In this document: positions 16,427-24,599 of the stretch, piece after piece
How positions within the stretch are numbered: position 1 is the stretch's first letter
Layout: every line of letters starts with the position of its first letter
Assembly: GCF_002901995.1 (NCBI RefSeq)
Contig: NZ_PPQN01000012.1
Span: 26,207 to 90,206 of the forward strand
DNA from: Staphylococcus coagulans
GTDB lineage: Bacteria; Bacillota; Bacilli; Staphylococcales; Staphylococcaceae
Length of the DNA stretch: 64,000 nt
Direction of reading: 5' to 3'
Made by a program: the position numbers and the translations under genes
Notes under the pieces: model-generated
What the model saw: the letters and a program-made list of their open reading frames with translations, nothing else
Told to the model about the DNA's origin: nothing
Databases searched by the model: none

Positions 16427-17704
16427 ATGACAAGTGATTTTAAATTTGAAACGTTGCAATTGCACTCAGGACAAGAAGTCGACGAAAGTAGCCATTCACG
16501 TGCTTTACCGATTTATCAAACGACATCTTTTACTTTTGATGATACGGCACATGCGGCGAATTTATTCGGCTTAGATGAACTTGGTAATATTTACACACGA
16601 CTGATGAATCCTACCACAAACGTGCTTGAAACACGTGTGGCTGAACTTGAAGGGGGTGTGGCTGGTGTAGCAGTTGCTTCAGGTATGGCAGCCATCACGT
16701 ATGCGATTCAAGCTGTAGCACAGAAGGGTGATCATATTGTAGCAAGTTCTACATTATATGGCGGAACACATACGCTTTTCACACATACGTTACCTAAATA
16801 TGGGATTGATGTCACATTAGTAGATACGAAAGATGTCAGTAGTATAGAAAATGCGATTCAAGACAATACGAAGGCATTATTTGTAGAAACCATTGGGAAC
16901 CCAGAAGGCAATGTTGAGGATTTCGATGCACTTGCAGCGATTACAAAAGCTCAAGGTATACCGCTTATTGTTGATAATACATTTGCAACGCCTTATCTTT
17001 TACGTCCGATTGAATATGGCGCGAACATTGTTGTTCATTCTGCGACCAAATTTATTGGTGGGCACGGAACATCAATGGGTGGTGTTATTGTTGATGCAGG
17101 TAACTTTAATTGGGATAATGGCAAGTTTCCAGGATTAAGTGAACCCGATCCGTCTTATCACGGCTTAGTGTTCAGTGAAAAATTTGGAGAAGCCGCACTT
17201 GCTTTTAAAATTCGTACAACAATTTTAAGAGATACAGGGGCAGCGATTTCACCATTCAATGCATTTTTACTAACGCAAGGCTTAGAGACACTTTCATTAC
17301 GATTAGAACGTCATGTGGAAAATGCTGAAAAAGTTGCACAATATCTTGAAAAGCATGATAAAGTCGCATGGGTTAAATATGCTGGTTTACCTACGAGTGA
17401 ATATTATGCGTTAAAAGAGAAGTATTTACCAAAAGGTGCAAGTTCCATCTTTACCTTTGGTGTTAAAGGTGGATACGAAGCAGGTAAAAAGTTTATTGAA
17501 GGCTTAGAATTATTTTCTTTATTAGCGAATGTAGGAGATGCAAAGTCACTTGTCATTCACCCCGCATCCACGACACATCAACAATTGACGGAAGCAGAAC
17601 AAACAGCAGCAGGTATTGCCCCGGAGACGATTCGTCTTTCGATAGGCCTTGAGCATATCGATGATATTATCGCAGATTTGGAAAAAGGCTTTGCCAAAAT
17701 TTAA
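16427..17704 (+). CDS. metY: O-acetylhomoserine sulfhydrylase (homocysteine synthase), MetY type
   Basis: 425 residues of the Cys/Met metabolism PLP-dependent family. It makes homocysteine from O-acetylhomoserine and sulfide (or methionine from methanethiol). Landmarks: YTRLMNPTTNVLE, ASGMAAITYAI, VDNTFATPYLLRP and the PLP-lysine motif VVHSATKFIGGHGTSMGG. The long form (about 425 residues) with NWDNGKFPGL and HPASTTHQQL is MetY-like rather than MetB/MetC-like. The ATG follows AGGGGGAA. The upstream SAM riboswitch agrees with a role in methionine synthesis. In vivo substrate (acetyl versus succinyl) is inferred. Confidence 0.9.
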   Translation: MTSDFKFETLQLHSGQEVDESSHSRALPIYQTTSFTFDDTAHAANLFGLDELGNIYTRLMNPTTNVLETRVAELEGGVAGVAVASGMAAITYAIQAVAQKGDHIVASSTLYGGTHTLFTHTLPKYGIDVTLVDTKDVSSIENAIQDNTKALFVETIGNPEGNVEDFDALAAITKAQGIPLIVDNTFATPYLLRPIEYGANIVVHSATKFIGGHGTSMGGVIVDAGNFNWDNGKFPGLSEPDPSYHGLVFSEKFGEAALAFKIRTTILRDTGAAISPFNAFLLTQGLETLSLRLERHVENAEKVAQYLEKHDKVAWVKYAGLPTSEYYALKEKYLPKGASSIFTFGVKGGYEAGKKFIEGLELFSLLANVGDAKSLVIHPASTTHQQLTEAEQTAAGIAPETIRLSIGLEHIDDIIADLEKGFAKI

Positions 17705-17748
17705 CTTTTAAGCGTCGCACAAAATGAAAATAAATGGAAATTCATGAT

Positions 17749-17815
17749 CCGGTAGATTGACATGAGCGCTTTTAAAGCGTAAGCCGCCATGTGAAGGAAG
17801 TGATTATTCTACCGG
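17749..17815. repeat. Long-range inverted repeat between metY and the second SAM riboswitch
   Basis: Perfect 8-bp arms CCGGTAGA (17749-17756) and TCTACCGG (17808-17815) bracket a loop that itself holds CGCTTTTAAAGCG. The structure is folded but lacks a T-run, so it may terminate metY weakly or protect its 3' end. Confidence 0.5.
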
Positions 17816-17869
17816 TCAGTGCTTTACCTTTCACTTATTAAAAAGTACCCCATGAGTGTACATCATCGT

Positions 17870-18005
17870 CTTATCAAGAGAGATGGAGGGACTGGCCCGA
17901 TGAAATCTCGGCAACAGGATTAATTCACTGTGCCAATTCCAGTAGCACAATTGCTAGAAGATAAGTCAACTACAGCTATGCCTTATCTTCCTATTTCTTA
18001 GGAGG
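17870..18005 (+). ncRNA. Second SAM-I riboswitch, controlling the monooxygenase operon
   Basis: P1 strands CTTATC (17870-17875) and GATAAG (17960-17965) enclose the core GATGGAGGGACTGGCCC, GATGAAATC and GGCAAC. Downstream, AAGATAAG (17958-17965) can alternatively pair with CTTATCTT (17982-17989), a switch between P1 and another stem. The AGGAGG ribosome site follows at 18000-18005. No clear T-run is present, so control may act on translation or through an atypical terminator. Confidence 0.93.
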
Positions 18006-18013
18006 TAATGTTC

Positions 18014-19393
18014 ATGACACGAAAACAAATTCATTTTAACGGATTCGTCCAAAACTCTCCCTCTCCCCATGCTTCAGGTTTATGGAAACATCCAAAAGAT
18101 AAAGGAGCGACACACCACAATTTAAAATATTGGACGGATATTGCTCAAACTTTAGAACGTGGTTTATTTGATGGTATTTTTATTGCTGATGTGTTGGGCA
18201 CTTATAGTGTTTACAACCAATCTCATGACGCCGCAGTGAAACACGCAGTTCAACTCCCCGCACATGATCCTATTCCGCTCGTTTCTGCCATTGCAGCGGT
18301 AACTGAGCATATTGGTATTGCACCTACTGTCTCTACTACCTATGCCCATCCATATAAGTTGGCACGTCAATTATCTACACTTGATCATCTGACAAATGGC
18401 CGATTAGGTTGGAATGTTGTGACGTCTTATTTAGAAAGCGAAGCAGTGAACTTAGGCTTAAAAGAACGCTTGCCTAAAGCATTACGTTACAACCGTGCTG
18501 ACGAATTTTTGCAAGTGAGCTATCAGCTGTGGGAAGACAGTTGGGAGGACGATGCAGTTGTTAAAGCGCGTGAGAAAGATACGTATGCTGATCCTTCTAA
18601 AGTTCATGCGATTCATCATAAAGGTACATTTTTCGATATACCCGGCCCGCATCTTGTAGAGCCTTCCCCTCAAAGAACGCCTGTTTTATTTCAAGCAGGT
18701 GCTTCCGAAAAAGGCAAAATATTTGCTGCAAAGCATGCAGAGGCTGTGTTTACAAAACACACCTCTATTGAATCGTTACGGGCATATGTCACAGACATTC
18801 GGACAAGAGCACAACAATTTGGCCGTGATGGAGAAGATATACTTGTTTTTCCAATGGTTTTACCTATTATCGGTGAAACTGAAGCAGAGGCTTATGAAAA
18901 ATATGAAGCGCTTCAAAATGAAGTCAGCTATGAAGGTTCAGTCGCATTGTTAAGTGGACATACGGGTATTGATTTTTCTCAATATGATCCAGATGAATAT
19001 ATCGAAAATATCGAGACAGAAGCGATGCAAGGCAATCTCAATTTATATACAAAAGACCCACATCGAAAATGGACATTGCGAGAAGCGGTGAAAAATCACG
19101 GACTAGGTAATGGGACGGCTAAATTCATCGGAACACCCACACAAATTGCTGATCAATTGGAGTTATGGGTGAATGAAGGTGGTGCGGACGGTTTTAATAT
19201 TGCGCAGGCTTATTCACCAGGTACATTTGAAGAATTTGTGGACTTAATCATTCCTGAATTACAAAAAAGAGGCATATATCGTACAGAATATGAAGGTGAA
19301 ACTTTACGTGAAAATATGTTTGGCAAAGGCCATACGAAAGTGAAACCGACACATCCTGCACGAAATAAAAAAGCCAATTTAGTACAGATATAG
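18014..19393 (+). CDS. FMN-dependent monooxygenase, NtaA/SnaA/DszA/YxeK family
   Basis: 459 residues of the bacterial-luciferase-like (LLM) superfamily, long subgroup. Landmarks: IHFNGFVQNSPSPHASGLWKHP, ARTLERGLFDGIF-like helix, VSTTYAHPYKLARQLSTLDHLT, GRLGWNVVTSYLESEA and FQAGASEKGK. Members use reduced FMN and oxygen to cleave C-N or C-S bonds; B. subtilis YtnJ and YxeK act on modified cysteines, DszA on a sulfone. SAM-riboswitch control suggests sulfur salvage from an organosulfur compound. No flavin reductase gene is adjacent. Start 18014 is chosen because AGGAGG sits 8 nt before it and only 2 nt before the ATG at 18008. Confidence 0.88.
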   Translation: MTRKQIHFNGFVQNSPSPHASGLWKHPKDKGATHHNLKYWTDIAQTLERGLFDGIFIADVLGTYSVYNQSHDAAVKHAVQLPAHDPIPLVSAIAAVTEHIGIAPTVSTTYAHPYKLARQLSTLDHLTNGRLGWNVVTSYLESEAVNLGLKERLPKALRYNRADEFLQVSYQLWEDSWEDDAVVKAREKDTYADPSKVHAIHHKGTFFDIPGPHLVEPSPQRTPVLFQAGASEKGKIFAAKHAEAVFTKHTSIESLRAYVTDIRTRAQQFGRDGEDILVFPMVLPIIGETEAEAYEKYEALQNEVSYEGSVALLSGHTGIDFSQYDPDEYIENIETEAMQGNLNLYTKDPHRKWTLREAVKNHGLGNGTAKFIGTPTQIADQLELWVNEGGADGFNIAQAYSPGTFEEFVDLIIPELQKRGIYRTEYEGETLRENMFGKGHTKVKPTHPARNKKANLVQI

Positions 19394-19403
19394 GGGGATG
19401 ATT

Positions 19404-20900
19404 ATGAATGACGTTAAAGTGTACACATGGATAGGTTTTATTGTTTTCATGGCGTTCATGATTACGGTAGGCTTTGTCAGTTCTAGAAAGATGAACAGTA
19501 TTTCAGATTTTGCGACTGGCTTTGGAAGGATTGGCCCCCGTACGCTAGGATTGTCTTTTGCAGCGACGTATTTAAGTGCTGCAACCTTTCTAGGTTATCC
19601 GGGATGGTCGTATGCGTGGGGACTCAATAATTTATGGTTGTTTTTAGCGATGTTTATCGGTGGTCCTACAGGTGTTTTAATGGTCGCTAAAAGAGTCAGA
19701 TCATTAAATACAACGCAGCAATCCCTCTCGCTACCAGATTGGTTGGGCGATTTTTATGACAGTCCTATTTTACGTGTTGGGACGGCTTTGATCTTATTAT
19801 TTAATATTTTCTATATCGCAAGTCAGCTTGTAGCAGGCGCTTTGATTTTCAAACATTTACTCGGTATGAGTTACTTTTCAAGTTTGATTGTAATCACAGT
19901 CATTGTTGTGCTTTATGTTTACGTAGGTGGTGCACTAGCAGATATTTATACCGATGCCATACAAGTCATCATTATGGCAGTAGCTGGACTTGCCATTTTT
20001 ATCTCTGGCATTGTGCTATTTTGGAAAGGTAGCATCCATGATACGTTTTCAGGGATTGCACAAAACTTAGATCATCAAAATCATCACTTAGTCCAAGTGT
20101 TTAATCCTGAATCCGTTCACTTTCATTCTTTTACAATGATTATCGGTGCGATTATTATTCAATGGGCTTTTGCGTCAGCGCCGCACTTGTTTAATAAAAT
20201 TTTAGGTCTAAAAAGTGAAAAAGATTTAGGGCGCATGATTCGTACTTATATCATTGTAATGGCTTTATGTTTACTTGTACTTTTTGGCGGTATTTATAGT
20301 CGCGTAGCATTGGGTGGGCAAGTCGCAAGTTCAGATTTAGCCTTACTACAATATATAGAGTGGGCGTTTCCTGCTGCCATTGTTGCTTTATTCGGTGTCG
20401 TTATATTAGCAGCGGCTATGTCAACGACAGATGGATTGTTTGTGTCTATTTCTACAGTGTTCGCGAATGATTTATTTTTAAAACTGATTGTCAAACAGAA
20501 GTGGGTGAATCTTGAAACAGAGAAAGCCAATCGAATTGCTTTTCGTATTAGTCGTGCTTCTGTACCGATTGTAGGGCTTTTATCGTTTTTATTAGTTTTG
20601 AAACCACCGCTCTATATGAGTGACCTCATGTGGATTGGGATTTCCGGTATTGCAGCCGGTACAATGGGTCCTATTTTACATGCGGTATATGCGAAACGAA
20701 AAGCACCTGCCCGTGCAGCAGAACTTTCGATGGTCGTTGGTTTAATATCCTATATTGTCATTTATTTTGGCGGTGTGATTCCAAGTACAATGTCTGCCGG
20801 TGCTGTTGCCACTATTTTGGGCATACTGACGATCACTGTAACTTCCTCTGTCATGCATTATCGAGCGCGCCAACTCTCTGTGGATAAGGGGGAAGCATAA
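19404..20900 (+). CDS. Sodium:solute symporter family transporter
   Basis: 498 residues with about 13 hydrophobic helices. SSS-family landmarks: SISDFATGFGRIGPRTLGLSF, SAATFLGYPGWSYAWGLNN, SLPDWLGDFYDS, VYVGGALADIYTDAIQ and AAAMSTTDGLFVSIST (sodium-site region). It should import a solute with sodium. Second gene of the SAM-riboswitch operon, 10 nt after the monooxygenase, so it probably brings in that enzyme's substrate. The start at 19404 has GGGGGA at a 6-nt spacing; the ATG at 19398 would overlap the site. Substrate unknown. Confidence 0.85.
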   Translation: MNDVKVYTWIGFIVFMAFMITVGFVSSRKMNSISDFATGFGRIGPRTLGLSFAATYLSAATFLGYPGWSYAWGLNNLWLFLAMFIGGPTGVLMVAKRVRSLNTTQQSLSLPDWLGDFYDSPILRVGTALILLFNIFYIASQLVAGALIFKHLLGMSYFSSLIVITVIVVLYVYVGGALADIYTDAIQVIIMAVAGLAIFISGIVLFWKGSIHDTFSGIAQNLDHQNHHLVQVFNPESVHFHSFTMIIGAIIIQWAFASAPHLFNKILGLKSEKDLGRMIRTYIIVMALCLLVLFGGIYSRVALGGQVASSDLALLQYIEWAFPAAIVALFGVVILAAAMSTTDGLFVSISTVFANDLFLKLIVKQKWVNLETEKANRIAFRISRASVPIVGLLSFLLVLKPPLYMSDLMWIGISGIAAGTMGPILHAVYAKRKAPARAAELSMVVGLISYIVIYFGGVIPSTMSAGAVATILGILTITVTSSVMHYRARQLSVDKGEA

Positions 20901-21028
20901 TGTTTGTAAATGAAATGTTATCCATCTGGCTTTATGGTTTTATAGGAACATTTGTTGGTCTACTTCTCGCATTAAAATGGGGTTACTCAAATCTTGATGA
21001 AAAGGGGAATGATAATGCCAATCATTAA
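20900..21028 (+). CDS. 42-residue single-span membrane peptide
   Basis: Short gene starting in the TAATG overlap with the symporter stop, preceded by AAGGGGGA. It reads MFVNEMLSIWLYGFIGTFVG and continues LLLALKWGYSNLDEKGNDNANH: one hydrophobic helix (about residues 7-27) and a short hydrophilic tail. The 3' end overlaps the tautomerase start (21015). Overlap at both ends and a good ribosome site support real translation. By position it may be a small accessory subunit of the symporter. No known family recognised. Confidence 0.72.
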   Translation: MFVNEMLSIWLYGFIGTFVGLLLALKWGYSNLDEKGNDNANH

Positions 21029-21404
21029 AATAGATCTCATTAAAGGGAAAGATGAAGCTTATATTAAGGAAGTTTTAGATATCTCATATGAAGTGATGCT
21101 AGAAGCCTTTCATGCACCGGTGGGGGATCGCTATCAAATCGTGACGCAACACGAAGCGTATGAGATGCAAATTTTAGATACAGGTTTAGGCGTAGAACGG
21201 ACGAAGGATGTGTTAGTTTTTACGCTTATCACGCGTCCAAGGACGGAAGAACAAAAAACGATTTTTTATCGCAAGTTGGTAGAAACATTACATCAAAAAT
21301 TAGGTATTCGAAAAGAAGATGTACTGATTAGCCTTGTAGAAAATACAGATGCGAATTGGAGCTTTTTCAATGGGGAGGCGCAATTCTTGAATGGAGATTT
21401 ATAA
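21015..21404 (+). CDS. Tautomerase-superfamily protein
   Basis: 129 residues after Met; the chain begins MPIIKIDLIKGKDEAYIKEV, giving the N-terminal Pro1 that is the general base of 4-oxalocrotonate tautomerase relatives. The second half repeats the beta-alpha-beta pattern (VLVFTLITRPRTEEQKTIFYRKLVETLHQKLG, EDVLISLVENTDANWSF), so it is a fused two-unit form. The start was placed at 21015 to expose Pro1; AAGGGGAA lies upstream. Within the SAM-riboswitch operon it may tautomerise or detoxify a carbonyl product of the monooxygenase; that is inference. Confidence 0.85.
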   Translation: MPIIKIDLIKGKDEAYIKEVLDISYEVMLEAFHAPVGDRYQIVTQHEAYEMQILDTGLGVERTKDVLVFTLITRPRTEEQKTIFYRKLVETLHQKLGIRKEDVLISLVENTDANWSFFNGEAQFLNGDL

Positions 21405-21405
21405 T

Positions 21406-21588
21406 ATGACAACAAAAACATCACCTAAAATCTCTCTGCTCTCTTTAGCTGTATTGATTGAAAAAAGAGCGGAGTGGGAAGCATATGAACCGGTCAATAC
21501 TGCAGCTTATATGATTAAGCAAGAAAAACTAGCAGCTTACAACCAAGCAATCGCTAAATGCCAAAAAGCACATCCAGACAACACATAG
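21406..21588 (+). CDS. Small conserved-operon protein, 60 residues
   Basis: Begins MTTKTSPKISLLSLAVLIEK and ends KCQKAHPDNT. It is helical and polar, with no signal or membrane segment and no recognisable motif beyond a single Cys. It starts one base after the tautomerase stop; GGAG lies 10 nt upstream. An alternative start at 21391 (MEIYN) overlaps the tautomerase. It is the last gene before the operon terminator, so it is likely translated, but function is unknown. Confidence 0.6.
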   Translation: MTTKTSPKISLLSLAVLIEKRAEWEAYEPVNTAAYMIKQEKLAAYNQAIAKCQKAHPDNT

Positions 21589-21592
21589 CGAT

Positions 21593-21640
21593 GAACGGTA
21601 AAATCTGATAATTAGAAAAAGATTTTGCCGTTCTTTTTTT
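21593..21640 (+). terminator. Terminator of the SAM-riboswitch monooxygenase operon
   Basis: Arms GAACGGTAAAATCT and AGATTTTGCCGTTC with a short loop, followed by seven T. Confidence 0.9.
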
Positions 21641-21778
21641 GTGCTAAACAATGATTTATTGCGCTTATCACTGTCGGAAGGCGTTCTAATACCAAATAGC
21701 GCAATTGTTAAGCAACTCATTAAGTGTATCGAGAAATGTTCGTTATAATGGTGAAAAAAGACGAAAGATGTGTTCAAA

Positions 21779-22471
21779 ATGAAAAAGATAATGATTGTAA
21801 ATACGAGTTATGATCAATTTGATGGCTTTGATTTACCAACAGGATTATGGTTGAGCGAACTGGTGCATTTTTATGATGTATTCCAAAATAATCCGAATTA
21901 TCAATTGGATATATATAATATCAATGGAGGCGAAACGCCACTAGATCCCGTGAGTATGAATAAAGTGACGTTAGATCGTTTGACTAAACAATATTATGAA
22001 GATGAAAGTTTTATGCAAAAACTGCATCATTCGCCTTCCATCGATGAAGCTGATGTGACACAGTATGATGCGATTTATTTTACCGGTGGTCATGGTGTGA
22101 TGTATGATTTCCGAGGACATGATACGATTGCCCATGCAGTAAACGACATTTATGATCGTGGAGGTGTTATTTCTTCAGTTTGTCACGGTGCGAGTGCGTT
22201 ACTTGAAGTTAAACGCCCGCACAATCATTTTCTTATAGAAGGGCAACGGTTGACAGGTTTTTCAAATCGAGAAGAAGGTTTAGCACGCCGCAAAAAACAA
22301 GTGCCGTATCAGTTAGAAACCGCATTAAAAGAAAAAGGCGCAGTTTATCAAAAAAGCTTAATACCATTAAAAAGTTTTGTCGTTGAAGCGGAACAATTAA
22401 TTACAGGACAAAATCCAGCTTCAGCACGAGCTGTAGGGGAAGCGGTCAAACTCAGACTCGATGCAAAATGA
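21779..22471 (+). CDS. DJ-1/PfpI family protein (Hsp31-like type)
   Basis: 230 residues. The nucleophile elbow is SSVCHGASALL with the expected Cys-His pair. An upstream FTGGHGVMYDF holds the conserved Gly-Gly-His turn, and ADVTQYDAIYF precedes it. This matches class I glutamine-amidotransferase-like DJ-1/PfpI proteins of the Hsp31/YDR533C type, which often act as glyoxalase III or chaperone. The ATG at 21779 or an in-frame GTG at 21770 are both possible; no strong ribosome site is seen. Monocistronic, with a terminator downstream. Confidence 0.82.
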   Translation: MKKIMIVNTSYDQFDGFDLPTGLWLSELVHFYDVFQNNPNYQLDIYNINGGETPLDPVSMNKVTLDRLTKQYYEDESFMQKLHHSPSIDEADVTQYDAIYFTGGHGVMYDFRGHDTIAHAVNDIYDRGGVISSVCHGASALLEVKRPHNHFLIEGQRLTGFSNREEGLARRKKQVPYQLETALKEKGAVYQKSLIPLKSFVVEAEQLITGQNPASARAVGEAVKLRLDAK

Positions 22472-22517
22472 AAGCAAGATAGAGAGAATCAGAAACAAAG
22501 TGTAAGGTGAATAGAGT

Positions 22518-22565
22518 AGAGGCGGTACAGACCATCAAATTGATTTCTGTTCCGTCTCTTTTTTT
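22518..22565 (+). terminator. Terminator after the DJ-1/PfpI gene
   Basis: Arms AGAGGCGGTACAGA and TCTGTTCCGTCTCT (one mismatch, one G-U), then seven T. Confidence 0.85.
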
Positions 22566-22691
22566 ATGATTTTGTCAAAAAAGCAAGGTTATCCTTTACA
22601 GTAATGATAAAAGTGAAGCATTTCGGCGCATTAAAAGTAACAGATTTTGCAATTTGTCATTTTTAGAAAATAATGATTTTAAAAATGCATA

Positions 22692-22744
22692 TTGCGCTTA
22701 TGAAATGTTTAGCGTATAATTTTAAATCGAAATCATTACTATTT
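22692..22744 (+). promoter_or_regulatory. Promoter and Zur box of adcA
   Basis: -35 TTGCGC (22692-22697) and -10 TATAAT (22715-22720) are 17 bp apart. Directly downstream lies AAATCGAAATCATTAC plus TATTT (22724-22744). This is close to the staphylococcal/Bacillus Zur consensus AAATCGTAATNATTACGATTT, covering the expected start site. Zinc-loaded Zur should block adcA transcription. Confidence 0.85.
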
Positions 22745-22762
22745 TTAGGAGGAGACCACATC

Positions 22763-24418
22763 ATGAAAAAAAGTTTCAAGTTATTAGCGACAGTGGTATT
22801 GTCGGGTTCTGTGTTAGCGGCTTGTGGTCAAGGTGACGATAAAGCATCATCAAACGACCAATTAAAAGTAACAACAACGGTTTTCCCATTGCAATCGTTT
22901 GTTAAGCAAATTGGTGGTAAACATGTACAAGTAGATTCTATTTATCCGAAAGGGACGGATTTACATAGCTTTGAACCATCACAAAAAGATATTATAGATG
23001 CAAGTAAATCGGATCTATTTATTTATACGGGCGATAATTTAGATCCAGTTTCTAAAAAAATAGCTGGGGCAATTAAAAAAGATGATCACAAACTTTCATT
23101 AGAGGATCATTTAGACAGAGCAACTTTATTAACGGATCAACATGAACACGGGGAACATGATGAGCATGGTGATCACGATGAACATGGTGAAGAAGGACAC
23201 GACCATGAGCATGGCGAAGAAGCACATGAACATGAAGGACATGATCATGAACATGGCGAAGAAGCACATGAACATGAAGGACATGATCATGAACATGGTG
23301 AAGAACATCATCATCATGGTGGCTATGACCCACACGTATGGTTAGATCCACAATTAGATAAAAAATTCGTATCTGCAATTCGTGATGATTTAGTAAAACG
23401 CGATCCAGATCATAAAGATGAATATAAGAAAAATGCAGATAAATTATTAAAAGATTTAGATGGCATTGATCAAGATATGAAAGATATTACAAAAGACCGT
23501 CAAGGTAATGCGGTATTCATTTCACATGAATCTTTAGGCTATTTAGCTGATCGTTACGGTTTTGTACAAAAAGGGGTTGAAGGTTTAAATGCGGAAGACC
23601 CATCACAAAAAGAATTAACTGAAATCGTTGATGAAATTAATGATACAGGTGCGAAATACATTCTTTATGAAGAAAATATTTCACATAAAGTGACAGATAC
23701 AATTCGCAAAGAAACAAATGCGAAAACGTTGAAATTTAACAACATGGAAGCTGTTACAGATGATCAATCGAAAGATGCGACATATCAATCATTAATGAAA
23801 GAAAACGTGAAAAACCTTGAAAAAGCATTGAATGAAAAAATTAAAGTTAAAGATGATAAAGCAGCAAATAAACATACAAAAGCAATCCAAGATGGTTACT
23901 TCAAAGATAGCCAAGTGAAAGACCGCGAACTTTCTGATTATGCAGGTAACTGGCAATCTGTTTATCCTTTATTAAAAGATGGTACTTTAGATGAAGTCTT
24001 CAAACATAAAGCTGAAGATAAAGGCGATAAATCCGCGAAAGAATACAAATCGTATTATGAAAAAGGTTATAAAACAGATATAGAAAAAATTAAAATCTCA
24101 GGTGACCAAATCACCTTCACTAAAAATGGTAAGTCAATGACTGGCACATACCATTATGATGGTAAAGACATTTTAGATTACAAAGGCGGCAACCGTGGTG
24201 TTCGTTATACTTTCAAACTTGAAGGTGAAGCGTCTAAAGACTTACCAAAATATGTACAATTTAGCGACCATAATATTGCACCTAAAAAATCTGAACACTT
24301 CCATATTTTCATGGGCAATGATCGTGATAAAGTCTTAAAAGAGCTAGATAACTGGCCAACATATTACCCAGCTAACTTGTCAAAAGAAGAAGTAAAAGAT
24401 GAAATGTTAGAACACTAA
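22763..24418 (+). CDS. adcA: Zinc-binding lipoprotein AdcA with C-terminal ZinT domain
   Basis: 551 residues. Lipoprotein signal with lipobox VLAAC; then a ZnuA/TroA-type domain (LKVTTTVFPLQSFVKQIGG, LHSFEPSQKD, PHVWLDPQ, FISHESLGYL) with metal-ligand histidines. A long His/Asp/Glu-rich loop (about residues 130-190) is followed at the C-terminus by a ZinT domain (about 375-551: WQSVYPLLKDGTLDEVF, TYHYDGKDILDYKGGNRGVRY, HFHIFMGND). It captures zinc for an ABC importer whose other genes are not adjacent. The start at 22763 follows AGGAGGA; 30 upstream codons in frame are 5' region. Zur-controlled. Confidence 0.95.
   Translation: MKKSFKLLATVVLSGSVLAACGQGDDKASSNDQLKVTTTVFPLQSFVKQIGGKHVQVDSIYPKGTDLHSFEPSQKDIIDASKSDLFIYTGDNLDPVSKKIAGAIKKDDHKLSLEDHLDRATLLTDQHEHGEHDEHGDHDEHGEEGHDHEHGEEAHEHEGHDHEHGEEAHEHEGHDHEHGEEHHHHGGYDPHVWLDPQLDKKFVSAIRDDLVKRDPDHKDEYKKNADKLLKDLDGIDQDMKDITKDRQGNAVFISHESLGYLADRYGFVQKGVEGLNAEDPSQKELTEIVDEINDTGAKYILYEENISHKVTDTIRKETNAKTLKFNNMEAVTDDQSKDATYQSLMKENVKNLEKALNEKIKVKDDKAANKHTKAIQDGYFKDSQVKDRELSDYAGNWQSVYPLLKDGTLDEVFKHKAEDKGDKSAKEYKSYYEKGYKTDIEKIKISGDQITFTKNGKSMTGTYHYDGKDILDYKGGNRGVRYTFKLEGEASKDLPKYVQFSDHNIAPKKSEHFHIFMGNDRDKVLKELDNWPTYYPANLSKEEVKDEMLEH
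23198..23305 (+). repeat. 42-nt tandem repeat coding the histidine-rich loop of AdcA
   Basis: Two full units (23198-23239, 23240-23281) and a partial third encode HDHEHGEEAHEHEG. Near-identity between units points to recent slippage or duplication. Confidence 0.85.
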
Positions 24419-24438
24419 AAGAGTCGTTCGAACATACA

Positions 24439-24491
24439 ACGCCTATCAGAGCGCACATTTAAATCGTGCCCTTCTGATAGGCGTTTTTTTC
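24439..24491 (+). terminator. Terminator of adcA
   Basis: Perfect arms ACGCCTATCAGA and TCTGATAGGCGT with a 22-nt loop, followed by seven T. Confidence 0.9.
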
Positions 24492-24497
24492 TTGATA

Positions 24498-24542
24498 TAA
24501 AAAAAGTGGAAACACAATTGATTTGAAAAATTGTGTTTCCAC
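24498..24542 (-). terminator. Terminator of fda
   Basis: Arms GTGGAAACACAATT and AATTGTGTTTCCAC; on the minus strand a T-run follows (24499-24505). Confidence 0.85.
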
Positions 24543-24599
24543 ACGATTTGCATTCATAGATTGAATGCGATTCGGTTTGCTTTTCTTAACGTTTTATTA

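Noticed and set aside
23198..23305. Regularly repeated block considered as a CRISPR or mini-satellite
   Set aside because: Units are directly adjacent without unique spacers and are in frame within adcA.
23073..23378. Antisense ORFs of 101 and 68 codons and a sense-shifted 67-codon ORF rich in His/Met/Val/Phe over adcA
   Set aside because: They mirror the low-complexity histidine repeat of adcA and have no ribosome site.
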